A stretch of DNA of 41,922 nucleotides from Calditerricola satsumensis (GCF_014646935.1 NZ_BMOF01000017.1:1-41922); one strand, 5' to 3'. Shown: positions 1 to 9,377, numbered from the stretch's first letter. Notes: generated by a model not told the origin, from the letters alone. Program-made: numbers and translations.

Positions 1-13
1 AAAACTGAAGATG

Positions 14-33
14 GCCTGATGCAGATCAGGCCG
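14..33. repeat. Short inverted repeat at window start
   Basis: GGCCTGA and TCAGGCC form a 7-bp stem with a 6-nt loop. It has no clear T-run on the plus side and a weakly T-rich flank on the minus side. It may be the end of a terminator belonging to a gene outside the window. Nothing else is visible in bases 1-70. Confidence 0.3.
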
Positions 34-75
34 AGATACAGGCACAGCGAAAAAAGCTCGTCGTGTGCGTTGTCA

Positions 76-104
76 TTGACGGTGTCCCCAGCCGCTGTTA
101 CAAT
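76..104 (+). promoter_or_regulatory. Sigma-A promoter of the thiamine operon
   Basis: TTGACG (76-81) and TACAAT (99-104) are separated by exactly 17 bp, close to the housekeeping consensus. Transcription would start near 111, about 50 bases before the TPP riboswitch, so this is the obvious promoter of the riboswitch-tenA-thiD transcript. Confidence 0.75.
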
Positions 105-159
105 GAAAGGCGAATCGCAGCGGCAAGGGCGAAGGGACAAACGCATAGGTCCGTCGACC

Positions 160-256
160 ATCCACTAGGGGTGCTCCGTTCGGGGCTGAGAGAAGGCGTA
201 GCGCCTTCAACCCTTGGAACCTGACCTGGGTAATGCCAGCGAAGGGAAGTGGGTGG
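160..256 (+). promoter_or_regulatory. TPP riboswitch (THI element)
   Basis: The stretch has the conserved parts of the thiamine-pyrophosphate aptamer in order: GGGGTGC near 168, CTGAGA near 186, ACCCTTGGAACCTGA near 210, and GGGTAATGCCAGCGAAGG at 228-245. The variable P3 arm (AAGGCG/CGCCTT) lies between them. The aptamer is followed by an intrinsic terminator at 296-322 and then tenA, which is the classic off-switch arrangement in Firmicutes: bound TPP favours termination. Confidence 0.95.
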
Positions 257-295
257 GTCGGGGTACGAATACCGATCGCGTGTTTCGTGCCGCAG

Positions 296-322
296 ACCGC
301 CCGCTTGTCGGGCGGTTTTTTT
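296..322 (+). terminator. Riboswitch-controlled intrinsic terminator
   Basis: CCGCCCG and CGGGCGG form a 7-bp GC stem around a short loop, followed by seven T. It lies between the TPP aptamer and the tenA ribosome site and is the expected expression platform. Confidence 0.9.
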
Positions 323-346
323 GTAGGCGGACAAGGAGGGAGAAGG

Positions 347-1015
347 ATGGCGACGAGCGCGTGGCTGTGGCAGGAGGCACAGCCGATCTTTGCCCGCATC
401 CTGGACCACCCCTTTGTCCGGGGACTGGGCGACGGCTCGCTTCCGCGGGAAAAATTTCGCTTCTATCTTTGCCAGGATTACGTCTACCTCATCGCCTACT
501 GCCGCGTCTTCGCCTTGGCGGCGGCCAAGGCCGACGACCTGGAAACGATGAGGATGTTCAGCACGCTGCTGGAAGAGACCCTGCACACGGAGATGGACAT
601 CCATCGCCAGTACGCGGCCCGGTTCGGCATGGCGCCGGAGGAGCTGGAGCGGACGGAACCGGCGCCGGTGACGGTCAGCTACACGTCGTTTTTGCTCAAA
701 ACGGCCTACGCCGGGACCATCGCCGACATCCTGGCCGCCGTGCTGTCGTGCCAGTGGTCGTATCATGAGATCGCCCTGCGGCTCAAAGCGGCTGGAAACA
801 GCCCGGCTGACTCGCCCTACAACGCGTGGATCGACGCGTACGCTTCGGACGAATTCGGACGGCTTGTCCGGTGGCTGCGCGACAAGCTGGATGCCCTGAC
901 GGCCCACGCGTCCGAGGCGGAGAAGGCCCGGCTGCGGGACCTCTTTGTCACCGGATTTCGCTTTGAATACCTGTTTTGGGAGATGGCCTGGCAAGAGGCC
1001 CGCTGGCCCCTGTGA
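347..1015 (+). CDS. tenA: TenA family aminopyrimidine aminohydrolase (thiaminase II)
   Basis: The 222-residue product is a full-length TenA. The family hydrolyses aminomethyl-HMP derivatives (and thiamine) so that the pyrimidine from degraded thiamine can be reused. I chose ATG 347, preceded by GGAGGGAGAAGG, rather than an in-frame upstream ATG at 233 that lies inside the riboswitch. With this start the known active-site residues fall at the numbering used for the Bacillus enzyme: Asp44 in CQDYVYL, Tyr112 in SYTSF and nucleophile Cys135 in LSCQWSY; a late Glu sits near 207. It is the first gene after the TPP riboswitch. The following ABC-transporter genes are broken, so salvage would have to rely on internally generated or otherwise imported pyrimidine. 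Confidence 0.93.
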   Translation: MATSAWLWQEAQPIFARILDHPFVRGLGDGSLPREKFRFYLCQDYVYLIAYCRVFALAAAKADDLETMRMFSTLLEETLHTEMDIHRQYAARFGMAPEELERTEPAPVTVSYTSFLLKTAYAGTIADILAAVLSCQWSYHEIALRLKAAGNSPADSPYNAWIDAYASDEFGRLVRWLRDKLDALTAHASEAEKARLRDLFVTGFRFEYLFWEMAWQEARWPL

Positions 1016-1030
1016 GTGAGGAGGCGCGCG

Positions 1031-1200
1031 ATGCTGGTTTTTGACGAGGTGTGGTACGCCCACCGCGACGGCAAGCGGATCGTTCCCGTCCTCGAGGGCG
1101 TCTCGTTTCGCGTGCACAAAGGGGAGTTTGTCAGCCTCGTGGGCCCGAGCGGGGCGGGAAAGAGCACGATTTTCCAGTTGATTGCCGGCCTGCGCGAAGA
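1031..1200 (+). pseudogene. 5' fragment of ABC transporter ATPase (thiamine-precursor type, ThiZ-like)
   Basis: From ATG 1031 (ribosome site GTGAGGAGG overlapping the end of tenA; an in-frame GTG lies at 1016) the frame encodes the first 55 or so residues of an ABC ATPase: an N-terminal beta-strand region, then Walker [10 protein letters not shown], then LIAGL. At about 1195-1205 the ATPase sequence stops, and the frame continues as meaningless arginine-rich sequence to a stop at 1727-1729. There is no Q-loop, signature motif, Walker B or H-loop. The position between tenA and thiD, and the fusion partner that follows, point to the ATPase of an HMP/formylaminopyrimidine importer (ThiXYZ type). 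It cannot be functional as it stands. Confidence 0.8.
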
Positions 1201-1613
1201 AGCTCCTCTTGGAAAAAGAGGGCTTTGCCATCCGCACGATCGACCCGACGCAGTACGGCGTGCCGGACTACTACGAGCTGGTCCTCATCGCCAGCGAACA
1301 GACGGTGAAGGAGAAGGCCGAGACGATCCGCAAGTTCTGGCGTGCCGCGCAGAGGGGCCAGCAGTACGTGATGGCGCATCCCGACGAGGGACTGAAGATC
1401 CTGCTCGCCCACCAGGAACAGGCGTTCCCCCTCGACGCCGAAGTGGAGAAAAAGAGCCTCCAGATGCTCTTGCCGCGGATGGACGCCGGGGACAAGCTCT
1501 TTGGCTGGCAGGATGCGGCGTCCTGGGAGGCGGTGGCGTCTTGGATGCAGAAGAGCGGGCTCATCCGCCAGGCTGTGGCGGGCAAGGACTGCTTTGTGAA
1601 CGTGACCGAGTGA
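1198..1613 (+). pseudogene. 3' fragment of NMT1/THI5-type substrate-binding protein (ThiY-like)
   Basis: In the +3 frame, from about 1198 to the TGA at 1611-1613, the sequence is the C-terminal 135-140 residues of a thiamine-pyrimidine-precursor binding protein: EKEGF, then [15 protein letters not shown], then the helical tail typical of the ThiY/NMT1 family. The signal peptide, lipobox and first lobe are absent. The fragment begins where the ATPase fragment ends but in another frame, so the junction is a deletion that removed the rest of the ATPase, a whole permease and the first half of this gene. Typical gene sizes suggest roughly 2 kb missing. Confidence 0.8.
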
Positions 1614-1626
1614 AGGAGGCGATCGC

Positions 1627-2427
1627 ATGGTACCCCGCGCACTCACCATCGCCGGCTCCGACAGCGGCGGCGGGGCCGGCATTCAGGCCGACCTCAAGAC
1701 GTTTCAGGAGCTGGGCGCCTTTGGCATGACCGCCCTCACCGCCGTCACGGCGCAAAACACCTTGGGCGTCTCTGGCGTGTGGCCCTTGCCGCCGGACGCG
1801 GTGGCCAAGCAGATCGAGGCGGTGGCCACCGACATCGGTGTCGACGCGGCCAAAACGGGGATGCTCTTCGACAGCGCCATCATCGAGGCGGTGGCCGAGG
1901 CGGTGCGCCGCCATGGCATCGAGAAGCTGGTCGTCGACCCGGTGATGATCGCCAAGGGCGGCGCGCCGCTCCTGAAGGCGGACGCCGTCGAGGCGCTGCG
2001 CCGCCGCTTGCTGCCGCAGGCCCTCCTCGTCACGCCCAACATCCCGGAGGCGGAAGCGTTGACGGGCCTGGCCATCCGCACCCGCGCGGACATGGAAAAG
2101 GCGGCGCGGGCCATCGTGGCCATGGGGGCCAAGGCGGTCGTGGTCAAGGGCGGCCACGGCGACGGGGAGACGGCCGACGACCTCTTTTACGACGGCGCGC
2201 GCGTTGAGGTCCTCTCCGCGCCGCGCGTGGCCACACGAAACACCCACGGGACGGGATGCACCTTCTCGGCGGCGGTCACCGCGGCGTTGGCCAAGGGCGA
2301 GGACCTGCTGGATGCCGTGCGGATCGGGAAGGCGTTCATCACCGCCGCCATTCGCGAAGCCCTCAACCTCGGCGGCGGCCACGGCCCGACGAACCACTGG
2401 GCGTATCGGACGAAATCCGGTTCGTGA
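1627..2427 (+). CDS. thiD: Hydroxymethylpyrimidine/phosphomethylpyrimidine kinase
   Basis: A 266-residue ribokinase-fold kinase that phosphorylates HMP and HMP-P to HMP-PP, the pyrimidine half of thiamine. The N-terminal [18 protein letters not shown] (residues 9-26) is the ThiD substrate-binding signature, and [12 protein letters not shown] near residue 207 is the anion hole with the catalytic-site region. Length is normal for the family. ATG 1627 is preceded by AAGGAGG at good spacing. It is the last gene of the TPP-controlled operon and looks intact, as does tenA. The two salvage enzymes are therefore kept while the importer between them is broken. Confidence 0.95.
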   Translation: MVPRALTIAGSDSGGGAGIQADLKTFQELGAFGMTALTAVTAQNTLGVSGVWPLPPDAVAKQIEAVATDIGVDAAKTGMLFDSAIIEAVAEAVRRHGIEKLVVDPVMIAKGGAPLLKADAVEALRRRLLPQALLVTPNIPEAEALTGLAIRTRADMEKAARAIVAMGAKAVVVKGGHGDGETADDLFYDGARVEVLSAPRVATRNTHGTGCTFSAAVTAALAKGEDLLDAVRIGKAFITAAIREALNLGGGHGPTNHWAYRTKSGS

Positions 2428-2459
2428 GGAAAACGGCGCTCCCCGCCGGCCTTCCAATC

Positions 2460-2468
2460 TGGTACAAT
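2460..2468 (+). promoter_or_regulatory. Extended -10 promoter before the ypuI-like gene
   Basis: TGGTACAAT gives TG-N-TACAAT, an extended -10. No good -35 is seen. It is about 55 bases before the next start codon. Confidence 0.45.
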
Positions 2469-2527
2469 GAAACCACACGGCCTTCTCGTCATCCCCTCAT
2501 GCGAATCTGGTCCCGGGAGGTCTCGGC

Positions 2528-3034
2528 ATGCCGAACACGCAACTCCGCGAGTTTTGCGAGGACACGTACCGACGCCTGCGCCGGGTGTGCGCGGACATCG
2601 AGGCGTTCCTCAACAGCACCACCCTTGCGCAGCTGGTCGAAGAGGCCGGGGGCGACCGCGAGGAATACGAGGAGTATTTCCGCCTCTACCTTTCCGATTT
2701 GCGGCATCTCTTGGTCAATTGCGAAAACGCCTGTGAGCGGCTGGGCATCGTGCTCCGTCGGGCCAAGTTCAACCCCGAGTTTGCCGAGGAGACGCTGTAC
2801 AAGGTGTACCACAACTGCGTCGACCTGTTCTATTACCCCAAGGGCGAAGTCTACGCCGAGGACGGGCGTTATTCGTACACCGGGCACGACGCGATCCTCT
2901 TCCGCAAGCCGGTCCCGGAACGCCTGAAACGGCTTACCCTTTCGCTGTCCAAAACCTTTGAGTACCTGCGCGACGAGCTGCAGTATTACGAAACCGATTA
3001 CGTGACGAAAAAGCGGATGCGCTCCACGTCCTGA
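2528..3034 (+). CDS. YpuI family protein (DUF3907), function unknown
   Basis: The 168-residue protein matches the pattern I know for Bacillus YpuI: a helical N-terminus, the block YLSDLRHLLVNCENA (about residues 57-71), then ETLYKVYHNC, FYYPKGEVYAEDGRYSYTG and a conserved tail ELQYYETDY. It has no signal peptide or membrane segment and is probably a small soluble helical protein. It starts at ATG 2528 after GGGAGGTCTCGGC, is preceded by its own extended -10, and is followed by a terminator, so it is probably transcribed alone. No function is known for the family, and the neighbours give no clue. Confidence 0.85.
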   Translation: MPNTQLREFCEDTYRRLRRVCADIEAFLNSTTLAQLVEEAGGDREEYEEYFRLYLSDLRHLLVNCENACERLGIVLRRAKFNPEFAEETLYKVYHNCVDLFYYPKGEVYAEDGRYSYTGHDAILFRKPVPERLKRLTLSLSKTFEYLRDELQYYETDYVTKKRMRSTS

Positions 3035-3051
3035 TCCCGCGCATCCGGCGG

Positions 3052-3073
3052 CCCGGCATCCGGCCGGGTTTTT
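3052..3073 (+). terminator. Intrinsic terminator after ypuI-like gene
   Basis: CCCGGC and GCCGGG form a 6-bp GC stem with a 5-nt loop, followed by five T. Confidence 0.75.
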
Positions 3074-3094
3074 CCGTTCGAGGAGGTGGGCCCG

Positions 3095-3667
3095 CTGCGC
3101 CTGTTTGTCGCCGTGGAAGTGGACGCGCGCGTGAAGGATCAGGTGCGCGCGTGGCTGCCTGCGCTGCGCGAGGCCTTGCCCTTTGCGCGCTGGGTCCCGG
3201 TGGACAACCTGCACGTGACCCTGCATTTTCTGGATGAACAGCCGCCGGCGCGGATCCCCGTGATCGTCGCCGCCATGCAGCGCGTGGGGCGGGAGATCCC
3301 GCCCTTTTCCCTGCGGCTCGGGCCGCTCGGCACCTTTTCGCGCCAGGGGGTGCCCGGCGTCCTGTGGGCCGGCGTGGAAGGGGACGTGGCCGTGCTTTGC
3401 GACGCGCACCGCCGGCTGGGGGAGGCCTTTCGCGCTTGGGGATACCGTCCCGACCCGCGGCCGTATACGCCCCACCTTACCCTGGCCCGGAACGGAACGC
3501 GACCCCTTCGGCCCGACGAGCTGGCCGCCTGCGCGCCGGCGACGCCGATGGCGTGGCGCGTCACGGCCATCGCCTTGTACCGTTCGGAGCTCCATCCCAG
3601 CGGCGCGCGGTACACCGTGCTGGCGCGCGCGCCGCTGTGCGGGGGGCAGCGGGATGCCGAGGCATGA
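3095..3667 (+). CDS. thpR: RNA 2',3'-cyclic phosphodiesterase (2H family)
   Basis: About 190 residues with the two HxTx motifs of the 2H phosphoesterase fold: HVTL near residue 39 and HLTL near residue 127. The LigT/ThpR family hydrolyses 2',3'-cyclic phosphates at RNA ends to 2'-phosphates and can ligate tRNA halves. The start is unusual. A perfect AGGAGG at 3081-3086 overlaps the only GTG (3086), so that GTG cannot use it. The in-frame CTG at 3095 lies 8 nt downstream and would give the family-typical N-terminus MRLFVAVEV. I therefore place the start at CTG 3095; automated callers would probably choose GTG 3086. It directly follows a terminator, and its promoter is not obvious. Confidence 0.88.
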   Translation: MRLFVAVEVDARVKDQVRAWLPALREALPFARWVPVDNLHVTLHFLDEQPPARIPVIVAAMQRVGREIPPFSLRLGPLGTFSRQGVPGVLWAGVEGDVAVLCDAHRRLGEAFRAWGYRPDPRPYTPHLTLARNGTRPLRPDELAACAPATPMAWRVTAIALYRSELHPSGARYTVLARAPLCGGQRDAEA

Positions 3668-3766
3668 GACCCCCACGTGCTGCGTAAGCATGGTTTTGTG
3701 GAGGGAACAGGATCTTTCCCGATGCATCGCGAATGAGAAAGGAAAGGGAGGAGCTTCCGGAGGTGA

Positions 3767-5200
3767 GTGACGTTGCCGTTTTCGCCGAACGATGTTCGCA
3801 GCACGACGTTTCCTGCCGCGTTCGCCAAAACCTACGGTCCCCTGGTCGCCTTTTACGTCGGCTGCCGGGCTGACAGCGAGGCGGACCGGGACGAACGGTT
3901 CCGGTATGCCATCACCCGCTTGCTGGGGGAAGGGTGGTTGCGCCGGTACGACGGTGCGGTGTCCTTCGAGCGGTTTCTCTATGTTTGCCTGCGCTTTGCC
4001 ATGGCCGACTACGCCCAGCGCGTAAAAGGCATCTCGCCATCCGGGGCACGGCACTTGGAAGGGTGGACCCTGCCCGTCGCCGCACCACCGGCCATCACGG
4101 AGGCGGAGGAAGCGTTCCTGTTTGACTGGTTTAACGGGTTGGACGTCAAAGACCGCCTGGTGCTCAAGCTGACGTATTGGGATCTCTTCGGCGACCTGAC
4201 CCATGAGGAGGAGCGATACCTGGCCGGACAGAGCGGATGGCAGCCGGAAGAGTGGGAACGGGCGCGCGCCGATTTTGAGGCCGACGTGCGCGTGCACGAA
4301 CTGATCGCCGCTTTTCGTTCCGGCCAAATGGATGCGCAACGGGCCCGTACGGCCGGTGTGAGCCGGGGTTGGATGGAGCTGTCGGCCGGATCGGCGACGG
4401 TGGCGGAGCCGCCGGTGACGGTGCAGGGGGCGGTGTTCAGGGGGCACAACCTGGAACGGGTTGGCCGCGTGCTGGGGTTTTCCGGCACGGCCGTGGAGCA
4501 GCGCCTCTGCCGCTTGCGGCGGAAGCTGGCCGATAAGGGCGACGCCGATCTGCTCGACCGCTGGGTGGCGAAGCAGCTGAAACGCCGCGCCGAACGGGCA
4601 GAACTGTCGGATGCGCTCATCGCCCGCTATGTTCGCGGGGAGCTGGAGGGCGCCGCATGGGCGGCCTTGGAAGCGTGCCTGCTCGCCGAGCCGACGTGGC
4701 AGGCGCGGGTGGGGGCGTGGAAGCGCGACCATGTTCCGCCGCTTCCGGACCACCTGGCCGCGTGGCTGGACGATTACGCGCAAAAGCTGACCGAATGTTC
4801 CGACGCCCTTCCGCGCCTGCACGTGACGCGGGAGGGGGAAGCGGTCAAGGTGACGGTATCCGGCGCGCCGCTGCTAGCCCTGGAGGCGGCTCCCACGCCC
4901 GCCCGACGCGCCGACCGCTACGCCGAGGCGATGCGGGTGCGCGTCGGCATCATTCCCTTGCGTGCGGAACTGACGCTGACGGCCACGGTCAACCGCTATG
5001 GCCAGTGGCGCGTGGAGTTGGGGTGGGAGGGCGAGCACGGTCCCTTCGTCAGCGTGCCCGTCGTGTGGCGCACGGCTGCGGGCGAGGAGAAGCGGTGGAA
5101 GACCAATTTGCGCGGGCGCTGCGAGGGCTGGCTGAGTCCCGGGACGTATGCCCTCGCGCTGCAGCAGGACCCCGTGGTGGAGGTGGTGTTCACCAGCTGA
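3767..5200 (+). CDS. Sigma-70-like / anti-sigma-like fusion protein
   Basis: The 477-residue protein looks like an ECF-type sigma factor with extra parts. Residues about 30-90 resemble region 2 (RYDGAVSFERFLYVCLRFAMADYAQR recalls the Sxx-W-LY-IARN-DYLRR block). Residues 118-150 resemble the start of region 4. A clear helix-turn-helix like that of region 4.2 follows after an insertion, near 232-260 (LERVGRVLGFSGTAVEQRL). Residues about 283-320 resemble the N-terminal helices of zf-HC2 anti-sigma proteins but lack the zinc Cys/His set. The last 140 residues are beta-rich. No membrane segment is visible. GGAGG at 3759-3763 suits TTG 3773 better than GTG 3767, so the start is uncertain by two codons. 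The domain assignment is by pattern only. Confidence 0.6.
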   Translation: MTLPFSPNDVRSTTFPAAFAKTYGPLVAFYVGCRADSEADRDERFRYAITRLLGEGWLRRYDGAVSFERFLYVCLRFAMADYAQRVKGISPSGARHLEGWTLPVAAPPAITEAEEAFLFDWFNGLDVKDRLVLKLTYWDLFGDLTHEEERYLAGQSGWQPEEWERARADFEADVRVHELIAAFRSGQMDAQRARTAGVSRGWMELSAGSATVAEPPVTVQGAVFRGHNLERVGRVLGFSGTAVEQRLCRLRRKLADKGDADLLDRWVAKQLKRRAERAELSDALIARYVRGELEGAAWAALEACLLAEPTWQARVGAWKRDHVPPLPDHLAAWLDDYAQKLTECSDALPRLHVTREGEAVKVTVSGAPLLALEAAPTPARRADRYAEAMRVRVGIIPLRAELTLTATVNRYGQWRVELGWEGEHGPFVSVPVVWRTAAGEEKRWKTNLRGRCEGWLSPGTYALALQQDPVVEVVFTS

Positions 5201-5258
5201 CCGTTAGGGCCCGCCAGCACCGGGGCACGCGGAACGCACCACCCATGAACAACCGAAA

Positions 5259-5290
5259 GACCGGGGGCCATCCGCCCCCGGTCCTTTGTT
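5259..5290. terminator. Bidirectional terminator between convergent genes
   Basis: GACCGGGGGC and GCCCCCGGTC form a perfect 10-bp stem with loop CATCC. It has T-rich flanks on both sides (CTTTGTTT on plus; TTTCGGTTGTT on minus). It separates the sigma-like gene from moeB. Confidence 0.85.
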
Positions 5291-5326
5291 TGGCCGCGGC
5301 CACGTCGCGGAACAAACGGCGGGTTT

Positions 5327-6361
5327 TCATGCGCCGATGTACCGGGCGTAGAGCGATTTCGCCACGACGGGGTTGTCGGTCCCCTGCACGAGCACGCGCC
5401 CGTCGGGGAACACCACAAGCGTGTGGGCGTCGGAGACGCGGGCGCGCAGCAGAAAGCGGTTCCGCTCGACGGGGCCCACGGCAGCCAGCCGCGCCGCAAG
5501 ATCGTCCAGGTTGAGGGCGAGGGGCTGCGGCGGGGTGATCTGCACCGTGTTGCGCCCGCAAAGCGTGGTGACGGCACCGGCCTCCCGCTGGGGATCGAGG
5601 AAGTCGAATCGCCGCCGGGCGCAGCACGGACAGTCGCGCTTGCGGGCGCCGTCCAACTTCATGGCGCTGACGTGCCCTTCCCACAGGTCGAAGTAGCGCA
5701 ACACCGGGGTGAGCTTGTCTGTCGCCCCGACGAGCAGCTTGAGGGCTTCTGCGGCCTGGTACGACGCGACGACGTGAACGATCGGGCCGATCACGCCCAC
5801 GGTGTCGCACGTTTCTGTGTGCGCGGCCGGCGGGCTGTCGAAGAGGCAGCGCAGGCAGGGCGTCGTGCCGGGACGCAGGAGGGCGACCATGCCCCGCGCG
5901 CGGACGACTCCCCCGTACACCCACGGGATGCCGTGCTTGACGCACACGTCGTTGACGAGAAAGCGGACCTGGAAATTGTCCGTCCCGTCGAGAACGAGGT
6001 CCACGTTGGCCAGGAGCGACTCGGCGTTGGTGGCGTTCAGGTCCACGACGTGGGGTTCCACCGTGACGTCGCTGTTGATGCGGCGCAGCTTGTCTGCGGC
6101 GGCCACCGCTTTGGGCAGGTGCGCGCGAGCGTCGTCCTCGTCGTACAGCATCTGCCGCTGCAGGTTGCTCATCTCCACCACATCGCGATCGATCAGCCGC
6201 ACGTACCCCACGCCGGCGCGCACCATGTGGTTGGCCAACACCGTCCCCAGCGCGCCCATGCCGACGATGGCCACGCGGCTTCGGGCCAGCCGCTCTTGCC
6301 CCTCGCGCCCGATGGGGGCAAAGAGGATTTGCCGCGAGTACCGCTCCCACAGGCGATCCAT
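5327..6361 (-). CDS. moeB: MoeB/ThiF family sulfur-carrier adenylyltransferase
   Basis: A 344-residue E1-like enzyme that adenylates the C-terminal Gly-Gly of a sulfur-carrier protein using ATP. Visible parts: nucleotide-binding GMGALG (34-39), DRDVVEMSNLQRQ (58-70) with the catalytic Arg/Gln, two zinc CxxC pairs (Cys169/Cys172 and Cys244/Cys247), and the mobile cysteine loop ETCDTVGVIGP around Cys185. A C-terminal extension of about 80 residues (VFPDGRVLVQGT, then SLYARYIG) is as in Bacillus MoeB/ThiF proteins. The gene begins 15 bases after moaD stops, so they form an operon and MoaD is the likely substrate. This makes molybdopterin synthase recharging the best assignment, although ThiF-like activity towards ThiS cannot be excluded. 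Confidence 0.9.
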   Translation of the reverse strand: MDRLWERYSRQILFAPIGREGQERLARSRVAIVGMGALGTVLANHMVRAGVGYVRLIDRDVVEMSNLQRQMLYDEDDARAHLPKAVAAADKLRRINSDVTVEPHVVDLNATNAESLLANVDLVLDGTDNFQVRFLVNDVCVKHGIPWVYGGVVRARGMVALLRPGTTPCLRCLFDSPPAAHTETCDTVGVIGPIVHVVASYQAAEALKLLVGATDKLTPVLRYFDLWEGHVSAMKLDGARKRDCPCCARRRFDFLDPQREAGAVTTLCGRNTVQITPPQPLALNLDDLAARLAAVGPVERNRFLLRARVSDAHTLVVFPDGRVLVQGTDNPVVAKSLYARYIGA

Positions 6362-6376
6362 GCCGCAGCCCTCCCG

Positions 6377-6622
6377 TCAGCCGCCGCTGACCGGCGGCAG
6401 GATGGCGATCTCGTCATTTGGTCCCACCGGATGCGTCGGCGGCGCGTAGGCGAGATTGACGGAGACGGCGCAGCGCCCAAGCAGATCGGCCAGCGCCGGG
6501 CAGGCGCGGGACACGGTGTCAAGCACGTCGGCCACGCGCGCCCCGTCGGGGATGGACAGGATCAGTTCGTCTTGTCCGGCCCGCTCGGCCAGTTCGGCAA
6601 ACAGCCGCACCCGAATGGTCAT
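6377..6622 (-). CDS. moaD: MoaD family sulfur-carrier protein
   Basis: An 81-residue ubiquitin-fold protein ending in LPPVSGG. The terminal Gly-Gly is the residue pair that MoeB adenylates and that is then thiocarboxylated to supply sulfur for molybdopterin. The N-terminus MTIRVRLFAELAERAG and the length are typical of the small subunit of molybdopterin synthase. ATG 6622 is preceded by AAAGGAGGAGC. It is the first gene of the moaD-moeB operon. The large subunit gene moaE is not in this window; moaC is 5 kb away on the other strand. Confidence 0.92.
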   Translation of the reverse strand: MTIRVRLFAELAERAGQDELILSIPDGARVADVLDTVSRACPALADLLGRCAVSVNLAYAPPTHPVGPNDEIAILPPVSGG

Positions 6623-6840
6623 GGCTGCTCCTCCTTTCGCTTGGCTCCCAGCGCCAAAGGGCGTCCAATCGCTTCCCCCTTCACCCTACCACATGTCCGA
6701 CCGCTTTGCCTAGCGTCCCGAACGCTGGAGCGGAGCAACAGGAAGGCGGCGGCGCGCGGAACAGCGGGTGCATCGCCCGGCTCACGTGTTGGTGTGCGGA
6801 GTAAAATAGGAACAGAATAAGGGGGAAGCGAGGGGGACCG

Positions 6841-7907
6841 GTGACCATTCGGGACGATTTTCATCACGACCCGCACATGCGAAGGGGAGAGCGCCAGAAT
6901 CGGCGCGCCTTGCTGGCGGCCTTTGCGCTGACCTTCGCCTTTGCGATTGTCGAGGCCGTCGGCGGCGTTTTCGCCGACAGCCTGGCCTTGCTTTCCGACG
7001 CCGGGCACATGGCCGGCGATGTGCTGGCCCTTGGCCTGTCGCTGGTCGCGGCGTTCTTGTCCGCCCGTCCACCCCGTGGCGATTACACCTACGGGTATCT
7101 GCGCTTTGAAATGATCGTCTCTTTTCTCAACGGCCTGGCCCTTGTGGCCGTGGCGGCGTGGATCGTCGTCGAGGCGGCCCAGCGGGTGGTCCATCCGCCG
7201 GATGTGCAGCCGGGCATCATGATGGTTGTGGCCGCCGTTGGGCTGCTCGTCAACGTGTCCGTGGCCGTCATATTGGGGCGCTTTGGCGATCGCGAAAACC
7301 TCAACGTGCGCAGCGCGCTGTGGCACGTGTTGGGCGACCTGTTCAGCTCCGTCGGCGTGCTCGTGTCGTCGGCGGCCATTTGGCTATGGGGCCTGCACTG
7401 GCTCGACCCGGCGGTGAGCGCCCTGATTGCCCTGGTGATGGTTTGGGGGGCGCACGCATCACCGCCCAAGCCGGACGCGTCTTGATGGAAGCGGCGCCGC
7501 GCGACATTTCCCTCGATGCCATTCGCGAGCATCTGCTATGCTTGGACGGCGTGATGGACGTTCACGAGATGCACCTGTGGTCGATTACGAGCACCCAGCA
7601 TGCCTTTAGCTGCCATCTGCTGCTCGAACACGGCCGCGATCCCCACCAGGTGGTGAAGGAGGCGACCGCGCTCCTGCGCGAGCGCTTTGGCATTCGGCAC
7701 AGCACCATGCAAACGGAGTCGCTTCTCGTGCACGGGGAGGAGCACCAGCGCCATCCGCTGTACGGCGAGCACAAGGCCGAACGGCACAAAATGCGGCAAC
7801 AGATGCCGGCCAAGTCGCCGACCGACGTGACGGTGACGCCCGGCCATGTCGTGGAGGAGCACGCCGACCGCGCCTTTGAACGGCGGGGTGGCGAACAACC
7901 TTCGTAG
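6841..7907 (+). pseudogene. Cation diffusion facilitator (CzcD/ZitB type), frameshifted
   Basis: The first 200 codons (GTG 6841) encode the membrane part of a CDF metal/proton antiporter: an N-terminal His-rich stretch, then helices with the metal-site motifs LLSDAGHMAGD and SALWHVLGDLFSS (the HxxxD pairs). In this frame translation derails at 7450 and stops at 7485. The +3 frame continues the family without a gap: GARITAQAGRVLMEAAP, the cytoplasmic domain with DVHEMHLWSIT, and a His-rich tail ending at 7907. The break lies in a run of six G (7445-7450); one more G would restore a normal protein of about 355 residues. It is either a real frameshift, a sequencing error in a homopolymer, or slippage. 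Metal specificity (Zn, Co or Cd) cannot be told from sequence. Confidence 0.85.
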
Positions 7908-7926
7908 CGCCTTCCATACCGTGCCC

Positions 7927-7960
7927 ATCCGCAGGTCTCCGGAAGGGCGCGGATTTTTTT
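7927..7960 (+). terminator. Terminator after the cation-efflux gene
   Basis: ATCCGC (7927-7932) pairs with GCGGAT (7949-7954), and seven T follow. The loop is 16 nt and could fold further. Confidence 0.7.
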
Positions 7961-8087
7961 GCTTACGCAGAGGAGAAAGCGGGCGAAAAACGGCGGGGAA
8001 CCGTTTTCATTGTGTATTTGACTCTTCGGCGGCCGGGGCTATGCCGCGGAGCCCACGGCGGCCGACGCGATCCGCGCCGTAAACGCG

Positions 8088-9377
<1,290 letters not shown>

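Noticed and set aside
98-1237. Long minus-strand open frame opposite tenA
   Set aside because: It is antisense to the riboswitch, tenA and the ATPase fragment; composition is arginine/proline-rich, as expected for GC-rich shadow frames, with no ribosome site.
2489-4822. 777-codon minus-strand open frame
   Set aside because: Runs opposite three recognisable plus-strand genes; no motifs. High GC keeps stop codons rare.
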